A DNA stretch of 21,728 nt from Alphaproteobacteria bacterium (GTDB lineage: Bacteria > Pseudomonadota > Alphaproteobacteria > UBA6615), in NCBI GenBank assembly GCA_013003285.1, contig JABDJY010000205.1, forward strand, positions 1 to 21,728, in the 5' to 3' direction. This document shows positions 1 to 5,939 of the stretch, piece after piece. The notes under the pieces are model-generated. The model ran no database searches and was not told the DNA's origin. It worked only from the letters and a program-made list of their open reading frames with translations. Numbering within the stretch: position 1 is the first letter of the stretch; each line of letters begins with the position of its first letter. The position numbers and the translations under genes are program-made.

Positions 1-24
1 GCGCCGGATAGGCCCTAATAGGCT

Positions 25-627
25 ATGGAGTATTTCTTCTACTGCCGCGACGCGCCCGACGGGGCGGCGATCCGCGCCGCCATTGTCGAGGATCACTGGG
101 CGTTCATGGACCGTTATGACGGCGCCATGATCGCCCGGGGGCCGACCCTGTCGGACGATGGCACGGCGATTACCGGCAGCATGCATATGGTCGATCTGCC
201 CGACGCCGAGGCCGCGCGAGTGTTCGCCTATGACGAACCCTTCGCCCAAGCCGGCGCCTATGACGAGATCATCGTGCGACGCTGCCGCAACGCCATGCAG
301 CGCACCATGTGGGAATTTGACGGCGACCCGGACAATAACCAGCGCTTTCTCATCATCGGCCACGGCAAGCCGGGTAGGAGCGAGGCCCGGGACAAATTGC
401 TCGAAGATCATCGCCTCTATTTTATCGATCGGGGCTATCAGGAAAAGTTCATCGTCCGCGGGCCGCTCTGGTCCGAGTCCGGCGACGAATGGGTCGGCAG
501 CGAGTTCGTCATGGAACTCCCCAACCGCGCCGCCGTCGATACCTTCCTGGCCGACGAGCCTTACACCAATGCCGGCCTCTACGAGAGTATCGAAATCCAC
601 CGCTGGCGCTTTGGCGGGCGGGTTTAG
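25..627 (+). CDS. Tandem YCII-domain (YciI-like) protein
   Basis: This 200-residue protein is an internal duplication of the YCII domain, a small ferredoxin-like alpha/beta fold related to muconolactone isomerases and dimeric barrels. Copy 1 covers about residues 1-95 and copy 2 about 105-197. Each copy keeps the family's Asp-His pair (D23-H24 and D128-H129), followed by an RGP motif (residues 38-40 and 145-147) and a late 'DEP(F/Y)...AG.Y' segment. Single-domain YciI proteins normally dimerise, so the fusion probably makes an intramolecular pseudo-dimer (inference). Two in-frame stops lie directly upstream (16-21), so ATG 25 is the first possible start; its ribosome site is weak. It is convergent with the Rid-family gene 34 bases away. 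The substrate is unknown; the family is usually annotated only as a putative enzyme. A second, single-domain YCII gene lies at 3946. Confidence 0.85.
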   Translation: MEYFFYCRDAPDGAAIRAAIVEDHWAFMDRYDGAMIARGPTLSDDGTAITGSMHMVDLPDAEAARVFAYDEPFAQAGAYDEIIVRRCRNAMQRTMWEFDGDPDNNQRFLIIGHGKPGRSEARDKLLEDHRLYFIDRGYQEKFIVRGPLWSESGDEWVGSEFVMELPNRAAVDTFLADEPYTNAGLYESIEIHRWRFGGRV

Positions 628-661
628 CGCCGCGTCGCCGCCTCAGGGCTGCTCCGACCGC

Positions 662-1048
662 TTAGGCCAGAACCGCGGTGACGTCGATCTCGACGAGATA
701 GTCCGCGGATGCGAAGCCATCGACGATGATGCCGGTACTTGCCGGCGCATGGGGGCCGAAATACTCGGCGATTACGGCGTATACCGGCTCGCGGTGGGCC
801 CGGTCGGTAATATAAACCGTCAATTTGACGGTGTCGGATAGTTCGCCGCCGGCTTCTTGCAGTAGGGTTTTGACGTTTTCGCAGGCTTGCTTTGTCTGGG
901 CGGTTGGATCGCCCAGAACAGGCGGACTGCCATCCAACCCCGCGCCGGTTTGACCGGAAATATAGAGCGTATTTCCAGCCAGAACGGCTTTCGAATAGCT
1001 CCCGGTCGCCGCGGTGGGCTGGGTTGGCCGAATGCGTGTGTGGGCCAT
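662..1048 (-). CDS. Rid-family (YjgF/YER057c/UK114) protein lacking the RidA arginine
   Basis: A 128-residue protein with the whole Rid fold, including the conserved 'YISGQTG' segment (29-35) and the C-terminal 'VEIDVTAV' strand. True RidA enzymes deaminate reactive enamine/imine intermediates using an arginine in a 'PARS'-type motif near residue 105. Here the aligned segment reads 'PASTGIIV', with serine 104 in that place, so classical imine deaminase activity is doubtful and the protein fits one of the arginine-less Rid subgroups. An upstream in-frame ATG at 1081 is possible. I chose the internal ATG at 1048 because GGGGGAG lies at proper spacing before it and the protein then begins at the usual family position ('MAHTRIRP'). 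It faces the double-YCII gene convergently. Its link to the nearby oxygenase is inference. Confidence 0.85.
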   Translation of the reverse strand: MAHTRIRPTQPTAATGSYSKAVLAGNTLYISGQTGAGLDGSPPVLGDPTAQTKQACENVKTLLQEAGGELSDTVKLTVYITDRAHREPVYAVIAEYFGPHAPASTGIIVDGFASADYLVEIDVTAVLA

Positions 1049-1171
1049 CTTTATCACTCCCCCGAAGGTGCTCGGGATCATCAGCTTACCGAGCTAGGGT
1101 GAGGTACTCCACTGGTCCGGCAATGCCCGTTAAGAGTGGCTGCAGCGTTCCAGCGTGGCCTATGCTGGTTG

Positions 1172-1214
1172 TTCTGACAATTCCCCTATTCGCGCTATAC
1201 TGTTGGGACATATG
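1172..1214 (+). repeat. Direct repeat flanking the AT-rich island, left copy
   Basis: Ungapped alignment with 2765-2807 (offset 1593 bases) gives 35 identical positions out of 43, counted by eye. The 18 bases at 1188-1205 are identical to 2781-2798. Both copies are in the same orientation and contain the -35/-10 elements. Confidence 0.7.
1174..1201 (+). promoter_or_regulatory. Orphan sigma70-type promoter (left repeat copy)
   Basis: CTGACA (1174-1179) and TATACT (1196-1201) are separated by 16 bases, which is a strong match to the -35/-10 consensus. The surrounding 43 bases resemble the promoter region of the oxygenase gene at 2765-2807. There is no gene on the plus strand immediately downstream; transcription would run antisense into the DUF4062 gene. 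It is either a displaced duplicate or the start of an unrecognised small RNA. Confidence 0.5.
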
Positions 1215-1370
1215 GCCTCAAGGGCAATGCCTTCGGTCGATTAAGAGAAATTTTCTGCCGTGATGGTGGACGGCGGTTGACGGTGGCCAAACGCCAGGGC
1301 GGACGGATAACTTATTTCTCTTTCCCACCAATATCGAACAATTTAAGCCCCCCTTTCATAACGAGTCACG

Positions 1371-1426
1371 AAAATCGAGTTCTGCTGGTACTGCCGCTCT
1401 GCTTGTTTTTCAGTCTACTCGATTTT
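1371..1426. repeat. Perfect 10-bp inverted repeat, 36-base spacer
   Basis: AAAATCGAGT at 1371-1380 is the exact reverse complement of ACTCGATTTT at 1417-1426. It lies 10 bases beyond the DUF4062 stop codon. Each strand has a run of T at the outer end of its stem, so it could act as a bidirectional terminator, although the 36-base loop is long. A recombination or mobility-related end is the alternative. Confidence 0.55.
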
Positions 1427-1435
1427 GATTATTGC

Positions 1436-2455
1436 TCATTCATCAGGTACCAGCGCGACCTTTTCATCAGACGCATTTTCGACTCCAGATGATAGATCTT
1501 CTTCAGGTGTTTCCTCAAAATCTGTCAAACCCTTTAGCAGTTCATTCTTCCGAATGCTGTCGTGCACTTTTCTGCCGAACTCGGTCAATGACCAATACGC
1601 CTTCGTATCGCTAACGCTGTGTTTCTTTGTCGAGTTTCCAATTAAATCAAAGCTTGCGAAGTCCGCCAAGTATGACTTTATAAAGTTGGCGGGAACTGGA
1701 AAATCGCTCCGAAAATTAATATCACCTCCGAATTCGACCGCAAGGGCACGTGCAAGAATAGCATTTGACGCCTCGTCCATTAAGTCAGGCGCAACCGCTT
1801 CAAAGATAGCCAACATATCTGTTTGAATTGGATCGCCCCAATCATCAGCATCTAGTAACCAAACATAAATAGCTCGCGAATTTAGACGTAAAGCATCTAT
1901 GACCTGATTTATTCTTTCGCTCTCTTCGTCGATCTGATTTGATTTTAACTTCCGAATTTCCGCCCAAAGAGTTCCATTCTCCTTACTTAGCCGCGTAATT
2001 TCTTCGGGCATCTCTCCTGTATTGGCGCTGGATGCGCGGACCCATCCCTCTCGTGGGTGTGTATTAAATGCCTTCATTAGCGCGATCCCACACTTGCCAT
2101 AGAGATCATCTGCAGATTTCCAGTAACTTACCATACGTCTTGAAACTTTCGTTTTGAAGGATTCTAGGCGTTTGTGTATATCCTTGTTGTTTTCAATCCA
2201 CTCCGCTGGCCATTCAACGTCAGTCTCCAGTATGAAGCCGAGGGTTGGTAGCTCTAAACTTACAGCGTAGTCGTACTCTTTTTCGGTGTAGCTAAGGTTC
2301 CCGTCCATCGATCCATAGCGGTGGGCAACTATGACGACGTAGTAGTCTGATTGCTCTATTTGCTTTTTGATGACATCCCATTGTTGTTCATCTCCAGCGC
2401 TGAACATTTCCATTCCTACTGGAATATGCCCCATTTCCAGTATCCCCTTAATCAC
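1436..2455 (-). CDS. DUF4062 protein with C-terminal winged-helix-like region (5' end frameshifted)
   Basis: As readable from a GTG at 2455, this is a 339-residue protein. Residues 1-80 are a DUF4062 domain: 'GHIPVGMEMFSA', 'SDYYVVIVAHRYGS' (36-49) and 'SYTEKEYDYA' (55-64) are hallmark segments. A hydrophilic, coiled-coil-like region spans about 150-190, and a C-terminal part with 'YWSLTEFGRKV' (288-298) recalls a winged helix. DUF4062 is, as I recall, a TIR/nucleotide-sensor-related domain seen in defence or conflict proteins and STAND-type ATPases; here no NTPase is attached. The family's first strand and 'FVSSTYEDL' motif are encoded just upstream but lack an in-frame start (see 2456-2517). 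The gene is much more AT-rich than its neighbours, indicating horizontal acquisition. It may be a recent pseudogene, a sequencing error, or a truncated but live gene. The role is unknown. Confidence 0.75.
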   Translation of the reverse strand: MIKGILEMGHIPVGMEMFSAGDEQQWDVIKKQIEQSDYYVVIVAHRYGSMDGNLSYTEKEYDYAVSLELPTLGFILETDVEWPAEWIENNKDIHKRLESFKTKVSRRMVSYWKSADDLYGKCGIALMKAFNTHPREGWVRASSANTGEMPEEITRLSKENGTLWAEIRKLKSNQIDEESERINQVIDALRLNSRAIYVWLLDADDWGDPIQTDMLAIFEAVAPDLMDEASNAILARALAVEFGGDINFRSDFPVPANFIKSYLADFASFDLIGNSTKKHSVSDTKAYWSLTEFGRKVHDSIRKNELLKGLTDFEETPEEDLSSGVENASDEKVALVPDE

Positions 2456-2517
2456 TTGATCTCGTTCAGGTTTTAGATCTTCGTAAGTAGAAGATACAAA
2501 TATCTGATACTTGGCAT
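2456..2517 (-). pseudogene. Out-of-frame 5' end of the DUF4062 gene
   Basis: On the minus strand an ATG at 2517-2515 is preceded by TGGAAA at 7 bases spacing, a good ribosome site. Read from that ATG, the frame stops after 14 residues. One frame over, the DNA encodes 'AKYQIFVSSTYEDLKPERDQ' directly joined to the DUF4062 protein, which is exactly the conserved family N-terminus. That frame has no ATG, GTG or TTG before 2455 and is closed by TGA at 2521-2519. Adding one A in the AA run at 2511-2512 would restore 'MPKYQIFVSS...'. A single-base deletion (real or an assembly error) is the simplest reading. Confidence 0.75.
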
Positions 2518-2541
2518 TTCAAAATTTCCAATTCAATTAAG

Positions 2542-2554
2542 CACTTCAGAAGTG
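2542..2554. promoter_or_regulatory. Perfect palindrome upstream of the DUF4062 gene, operator-like
   Basis: CACTTC-A-GAAGTG is a perfect 6-1-6 palindrome lying 25-37 bases upstream of the ancestral ATG at 2517 and downstream of the possible -10 box at 2598-2603. It could be an operator or a 5'-leader hairpin. The loop of one base argues for a protein-binding site rather than an RNA hairpin. Confidence 0.4.
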
Positions 2555-2597
2555 TTTGGTATGGCTCACATTAAATGCATTAATTACTTTTACAACT

Positions 2598-2603
2598 AGT
2601 ATA
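2598..2603 (-). promoter_or_regulatory. Possible -10 box for the DUF4062 gene
   Basis: The minus strand reads TATACT here, five of six matches to the -10 consensus, about 80 bases upstream of the ATG at 2517. No good -35 element is visible at 16-18 bases spacing, so this is tentative. Confidence 0.3.
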
Positions 2604-2764
2604 GCCTGTCGCCATAGCTAGGAAACCTCTAGGACGACCACACGGAAATCAATATCTCGCGCAAGACAGCGGACGGCGGCCCAGCTTCCTATTCCAGATG
2701 TAACTGCTGATGCGGCGCCTATCGATCGCTTACCCGAGCCTCGGTTATTCCGAATACCCAGCCA

Positions 2765-2807
2765 TTCCGACAACGTCCCCATTCGCGCTATACTGTTGCG
2801 AAATCTG
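2765..2807 (+). repeat. Direct repeat flanking the AT-rich island, right copy
   Basis: This is the partner of 1172-1214, 35 of 43 positions identical without gaps, same orientation. It contains the promoter of the oxygenase gene. Confidence 0.7.
2767..2794 (+). promoter_or_regulatory. Sigma70-type promoter of the oxygenase-YCII operon
   Basis: CCGACA (2767-2772) and TATACT (2789-2794) are 16 bases apart, giving a transcription start near 2801 and a leader of roughly 27 bases before ATG 2828. Position and orientation fit the downstream gene well. Confidence 0.6.
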
Positions 2808-2827
2808 CATCCCAACGGAAATGCGCC

Positions 2828-3895
2828 ATGACCGCCACCGCCCACGCCCTCACCGAATCCGCCTTCGCCCGTCGCGCCCGTGATCTGCCGCGTAAAGCCC
2901 TGCCGGTGATCGATGTGGGCCGGGCACGCTTGGGCAATGCCGCCGCCATCGAAGAGGTCGCCCGCCAATGGCGCGACGTCTGGGAGACGCTCGGTTTCCT
3001 GTGCATCGTCAATCACGGCGTGCCGCCGGAGAAGATCACCGGCATGACCGAGGCCGCCAAGCGCTTCCACGATCTGCCGCTGGAAACCAAGATGTCGGTC
3101 GCCGTGACCCATGACCAGAAAGGCTATGTGCCGGCGCATGGCGGGCTGACGACCCATTCCAAATTTCACAACAGCAAGAAGCTCAACACCGTCGAATGCC
3201 TGGTGCTCGCCACGGACTATCCGGCCGACGATCCCAATGTGGTGGCCGGCAAACGTTTCTACGGCCACACGCCGTGGCTCTCGGAAGATGTGCTGCCGGG
3301 CTTTCACGCCACCTGCGACGACTATATGGCGACCATCACGGCGCTGGGCAAATCGCTGCTGCCGGTCTGGGCGCGCTCGCTCGATCTCGAGGCCGGTTTC
3401 TTCAACCCCTTCTTCGAGCGTAGCTACACCTATTTCCGCGTCGCGAAATATGGGCCGAAGAACGATCTCGACGAGGGCGAAATGGGCTCGAACGCCCATT
3501 GCGACACCGGGTTCAACACCTACCTGCCGCCGGCCAACGAGGAAGGCCTGCAGATCCTCGACACCGACAACGAAACTTGGTTTTGGCCGGAATTGCCGGA
3601 CGACGCGATCATCGTCAATTTGGGCATGTTTCTCGAGCGCTGGACCAACAAGCGCTTCCGCGCCACGCCGCACCGCGTTGTCCCGCCGCGCGAGAACGAC
3701 CGTTATTCCTTCGCCTGCTTCGTCAATCCGGGCTTCGAAACCGTGGGCGAATGCCTGCCGACCTGCACAGGGCCGGGCAATCCGCCGCAATTCCCGACCC
3801 AGACCTATTGGGAGTTCTTCGACTGGTACATGAAGAATTCCTACACCCATTACGGTAAGCTGAAGACGGGCGAGAACAACGAAGTCGAGGCTTGA
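2828..3895 (+). CDS. Isopenicillin N synthase-family 2-oxoglutarate/Fe(II) oxygenase
   Basis: A 355-residue non-haem iron dioxygenase. The N-terminal DIOX_N region includes 'LPVIDVG' (25-31) and 'LGFLCIVNHGVP' (55-66). The C-terminal jelly roll holds the iron triad H224-x-D226 ('AHCDTG') and H282 ('TPHRV'), followed by R292-x-S294 ('RYS'), which binds the 2-oxoglutarate carboxylate in this family. All catalytic residues are present, so the enzyme should be active. The substrate cannot be read from sequence; relatives include isopenicillin N synthase, ACC oxidase and many bacterial oxygenases acting on small molecules. An out-of-frame ATG at 2821 is not the start; a weak CGGAA ribosome site precedes 2828. 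The YCII gene 50 bases downstream is on the same strand and probably co-transcribed. Confidence 0.9.
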   Translation: MTATAHALTESAFARRARDLPRKALPVIDVGRARLGNAAAIEEVARQWRDVWETLGFLCIVNHGVPPEKITGMTEAAKRFHDLPLETKMSVAVTHDQKGYVPAHGGLTTHSKFHNSKKLNTVECLVLATDYPADDPNVVAGKRFYGHTPWLSEDVLPGFHATCDDYMATITALGKSLLPVWARSLDLEAGFFNPFFERSYTYFRVAKYGPKNDLDEGEMGSNAHCDTGFNTYLPPANEEGLQILDTDNETWFWPELPDDAIIVNLGMFLERWTNKRFRATPHRVVPPRENDRYSFACFVNPGFETVGECLPTCTGPGNPPQFPTQTYWEFFDWYMKNSYTHYGKLKTGENNEVEA

Positions 3896-3945
3896 TCCTG
3901 TTCTCTGCCGGGATTTGAAAACATCAGTCAGTCAGGAGTGTTGAT

Positions 3946-4308
3946 ATGAGCGACCATGACGGCCCCCGCGTGGTGACCGAAGACCTTTACGCGGTGCTGA
4001 CAACACCCATCGTCGAGCGGGACGAAATGATGAAGTCGCTACCCGACCATCTGGATTATCAGGTGTCGCTGGAAGAACGCGGCATCATGTTCGCCGCCGG
4101 GCCGTTGTTCGACAAGGATGGGGTGCCGCCGCGCGCGGGTCTGATCATCATCCGCGCCAACAGCTTCGCCGAGGCCGACGAAATCGCCAAGGCCGATCCC
4201 ATGCATGCGCGCGGCCTGCGCGCCTATACGCTCGACAAATGGCAGATCAATGAGGGCGGCTTCACGCTCAAGGTGCAGTTCGCCAATCGCACGACAGCGC
4301 TCGACTGA
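3946..4308 (+). CDS. YciI-like (YCII domain) protein
   Basis: A 120-residue single-domain YCII protein with the Asp-His pair D34-H35 and the 'AAGPLFDKDG' segment (50-59) that follows it in the family. AGGAG lies 7 bases before ATG 3946, an excellent ribosome site. It follows the 2OG oxygenase by 50 bases, so it is likely an operon partner that processes or isomerises a related small molecule (inference). It is convergent with the membrane-protein gene, with a 23-base gap. It is not a close copy of either half of the double-YCII protein at 25-627. Confidence 0.85.
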   Translation: MSDHDGPRVVTEDLYAVLTTPIVERDEMMKSLPDHLDYQVSLEERGIMFAAGPLFDKDGVPPRAGLIIIRANSFAEADEIAKADPMHARGLRAYTLDKWQINEGGFTLKVQFANRTTALD

Positions 4309-4331
4309 GCTCCGGCCCCTCGCATCGGTTT

Positions 4332-5120
4332 TCAACACGGTACAACGCTGAACGCCGAACCAACCGCATTCGCCGTAGCGTTTATGATTCCGGTCGTCAC
4401 CCGCGCTTTGTTGAGGGCGATATCGATCAAGAGCAGCGTTATGACGGCGATAATGCCGAGATACGCCCACCCCAAAAAGTCGTTGAATAGGATCGCCATC
4501 AGCCAGTTTTGACCAAACACATACCAGGTCGCCGCAACGACCGTAGCAACGGTCATCGACAAGGAAATGGGCAAAAGGTGAGGGCTCGCGCGCCCTTTAA
4601 ATATGGTCAACAGGAACGCCAGCAAAAAGATGGCGAAGTTACTGCCTGAGAAAATTCGCAGATCGTTGCGTAGCTCCTCGATGACATTTTCGTATTGGTC
4701 CGCAACCGCCGTCTCGATACGATCCAATGTGATCTGGTATTGGGCAATTCTCTCTAAGTAGAAGGTTTGAACCGCTTGCCGCGCCTGCTCGCGTTTTTCA
4801 CAATCGAACTTGCAATTGGCTGTCAGTATATTGGCGACAAAAACATCGATGCCGTTTGCCAGATCGGTTCGCAGTTTCTCCATTCGCGCCTCAAGACGCT
4901 CCGATAGTTGTTCGGAAAATCTCGAAAGACTATTCAGCCGATCTTCTTGGCCAAGGCGAATAACGGTGTTTTCGAAGCGCTCCGACACTTCGGCGACCGC
5001 GACGTCGCGGGCGCGGCGATTGAAGTCATCGGTCGCGACGCTGAGATAGAGAAACATCGCCCCGAAGACAGCCGCACCCAGTGCCGTCAAACCCAAATTC
5101 AATAGGCGTAAGTGGCGCAT
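4332..5120 (-). CDS. Coiled-coil membrane protein of unknown function
   Basis: I do not recognise the family. The 262-residue product has a basic N-terminus and a first membrane segment (about 7-28). A long helical, charged, probably periplasmic region (30-158) follows, rich in coiled-coil heptads. It carries two cysteines four residues apart (C103, C107) that could form a disulphide. Three further hydrophobic segments lie at about 160-175, 183-203 and 216-236. AGGA lies 8 bases before the ATG, supporting the start. The topology of one helix, a periplasmic coiled coil and a helical bundle resembles sensory or envelope-organising proteins, but no signalling domain follows. It is divergent from the phosphatase gene across 180 bases. 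Confidence 0.7.
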   Translation of the reverse strand: MRHLRLLNLGLTALGAAVFGAMFLYLSVATDDFNRRARDVAVAEVSERFENTVIRLGQEDRLNSLSRFSEQLSERLEARMEKLRTDLANGIDVFVANILTANCKFDCEKREQARQAVQTFYLERIAQYQITLDRIETAVADQYENVIEELRNDLRIFSGSNFAIFLLAFLLTIFKGRASPHLLPISLSMTVATVVAATWYVFGQNWLMAILFNDFLGWAYLGIIAVITLLLIDIALNKARVTTGIINATANAVGSAFSVVPC

Positions 5121-5300
5121 GGCAATGTCCTAGATGGTTCTGCAAACCGCTGGCGTTACCTATCGTTCATATTCCTTGAACATCGAGCTTGGGTCAACTT
5201 TAGATAGAATCTAACGGTGTGATACATAGCCGCTTTGGGGTAGCGAAGTGGCGGTCAAGCCGTATCGATAGTAGCTTCGGCGTATGAACCCGCTGTAAGA

Positions 5301-5828
5301 ATGAAATCATCACTAAATCACTCCAAGGTTACGCTATTGAAGCCGTCCATATACCTCGTCTCATCCTCGTTGCCCGGTACGCTGTATTTGATGCCTAAAC
5401 CGTCTGAGGAATGGCTTGAGGAGGATATTGACCATTATCGGTCGGTCGGGGTGGATGTTGTGGTTTCTTTGCTTGAGCAAGATGAGGCTTCGGAACTTGG
5501 TCTGGAGAACGAAGATCAAGTTTGCCAGAGACTTCAAATCGATTTCGTTCAGTATTCGGTGAGGGACCGGGGCCTTCCAGAGATCGAAGCTTTCAAACAC
5601 TTGTCTCAGAGGTTGGCGTCAGACTTACGACAGGGACGGAACGTTGCGGTCCATTGTCGGGCCGGAATTGGCAGGTCGGGCATCTTGGTTTGTTGCCTAC
5701 TCCAACATTTCGGTCATTCTCCTGAGGCGGCGATCGAAATTGCATCTCTCGCACGCGGTGTTCGGGTTCCTGATACCGATGAACAGAGAAAATTCATCGT
5801 CAACTATGAAGACCAAGCAGATTGCTGA
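5301..5828 (+). CDS. Dual-specificity/CDKN3-like protein-tyrosine phosphatase
   Basis: A 175-residue cysteine phosphatase. The P-loop signature HCxxGxxRS is intact as H118-C119-R-A-G-I-G-R125-S126, giving the nucleophilic cysteine and the phosphate-binding arginine. The general acid is probably D89 in 'VRDRGLP', and 'GVDVVVSLLEQDEASELGL' (50-68) matches bacterial phosphatases related to eukaryotic CDKN3. It would act in the cytoplasm on phosphotyrosine/serine or another phospho-ester; the substrate is unknown. The start is uncertain: ATG 5301 has no clear ribosome site, but residues 16-33 ('SIYLVSSSLPGTLYLMPK') fit the family, so a later ATG (5394) would remove fold elements. Its base composition is less GC-rich than the flanking ettA, suggesting transfer. 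Confidence 0.85.
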   Translation: MKSSLNHSKVTLLKPSIYLVSSSLPGTLYLMPKPSEEWLEEDIDHYRSVGVDVVVSLLEQDEASELGLENEDQVCQRLQIDFVQYSVRDRGLPEIEAFKHLSQRLASDLRQGRNVAVHCRAGIGRSGILVCCLLQHFGHSPEAAIEIASLARGVRVPDTDEQRKFIVNYEDQADC

Positions 5829-5939
5829 ATGAGTTAACAACAGGGCGGCGCTTACCGCACGACCGCCGGCATTGCATTTCGGGGGCGCGCGTCCTATGTG
5901 CTGTCGCCACACACAGCAGCGAATTGACGGAGCCTAACG

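Larger units (their letters stand above)
1049..1435. other. Gene-free stretch: orphan promoter and inverted repeat at the left edge of an AT-rich island
   Basis: No convincing gene lies between the Rid-family start and the DUF4062 stop. The first part (to about 1165) holds the Rid-family upstream region. At 1172-1214 is the left copy of a promoter-like repeat also found at 2765-2807. From about 1310 the sequence becomes AT-rich and stays so through the DUF4062 gene. A 10-bp perfect inverted repeat occupies 1371-1426. Small open frames here show no family resemblance and no good ribosome site. Confidence 0.6.
2518..2827. other. Gene-free stretch: DUF4062 upstream region and oxygenase promoter region
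   Basis: This 310-base stretch has no gene. The AT-rich part (to about 2620) holds the ribosome site of the DUF4062 gene, a palindrome at 2542-2554 and a minus-strand -10-like box at 2598-2603. Beyond about 2620 the composition returns to GC-rich and holds the right copy of the promoter repeat (2765-2807). Nothing else was recognised. Confidence 0.6.

Noticed and set aside
1277..1492. A 71-codon plus-strand frame downstream of the orphan promoter
   Set aside because: No ribosome site, no recognisable domain, and it runs into the antisense of the DUF4062 stop region; base use looks non-coding.
1082..2827. Integrase, transposase or tRNA attachment site for the AT-rich island
   Set aside because: No recombinase-like frame and no tRNA-like fold was found; only the promoter repeats and the inverted repeat mark its edges.
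2618..3850. A 410-codon open frame antisense to the 2OG oxygenase
   Set aside because: It mirrors the oxygenase gene in GC-rich codons, has no family resemblance and starts with no ribosome site, while the plus-strand protein has a complete active site.
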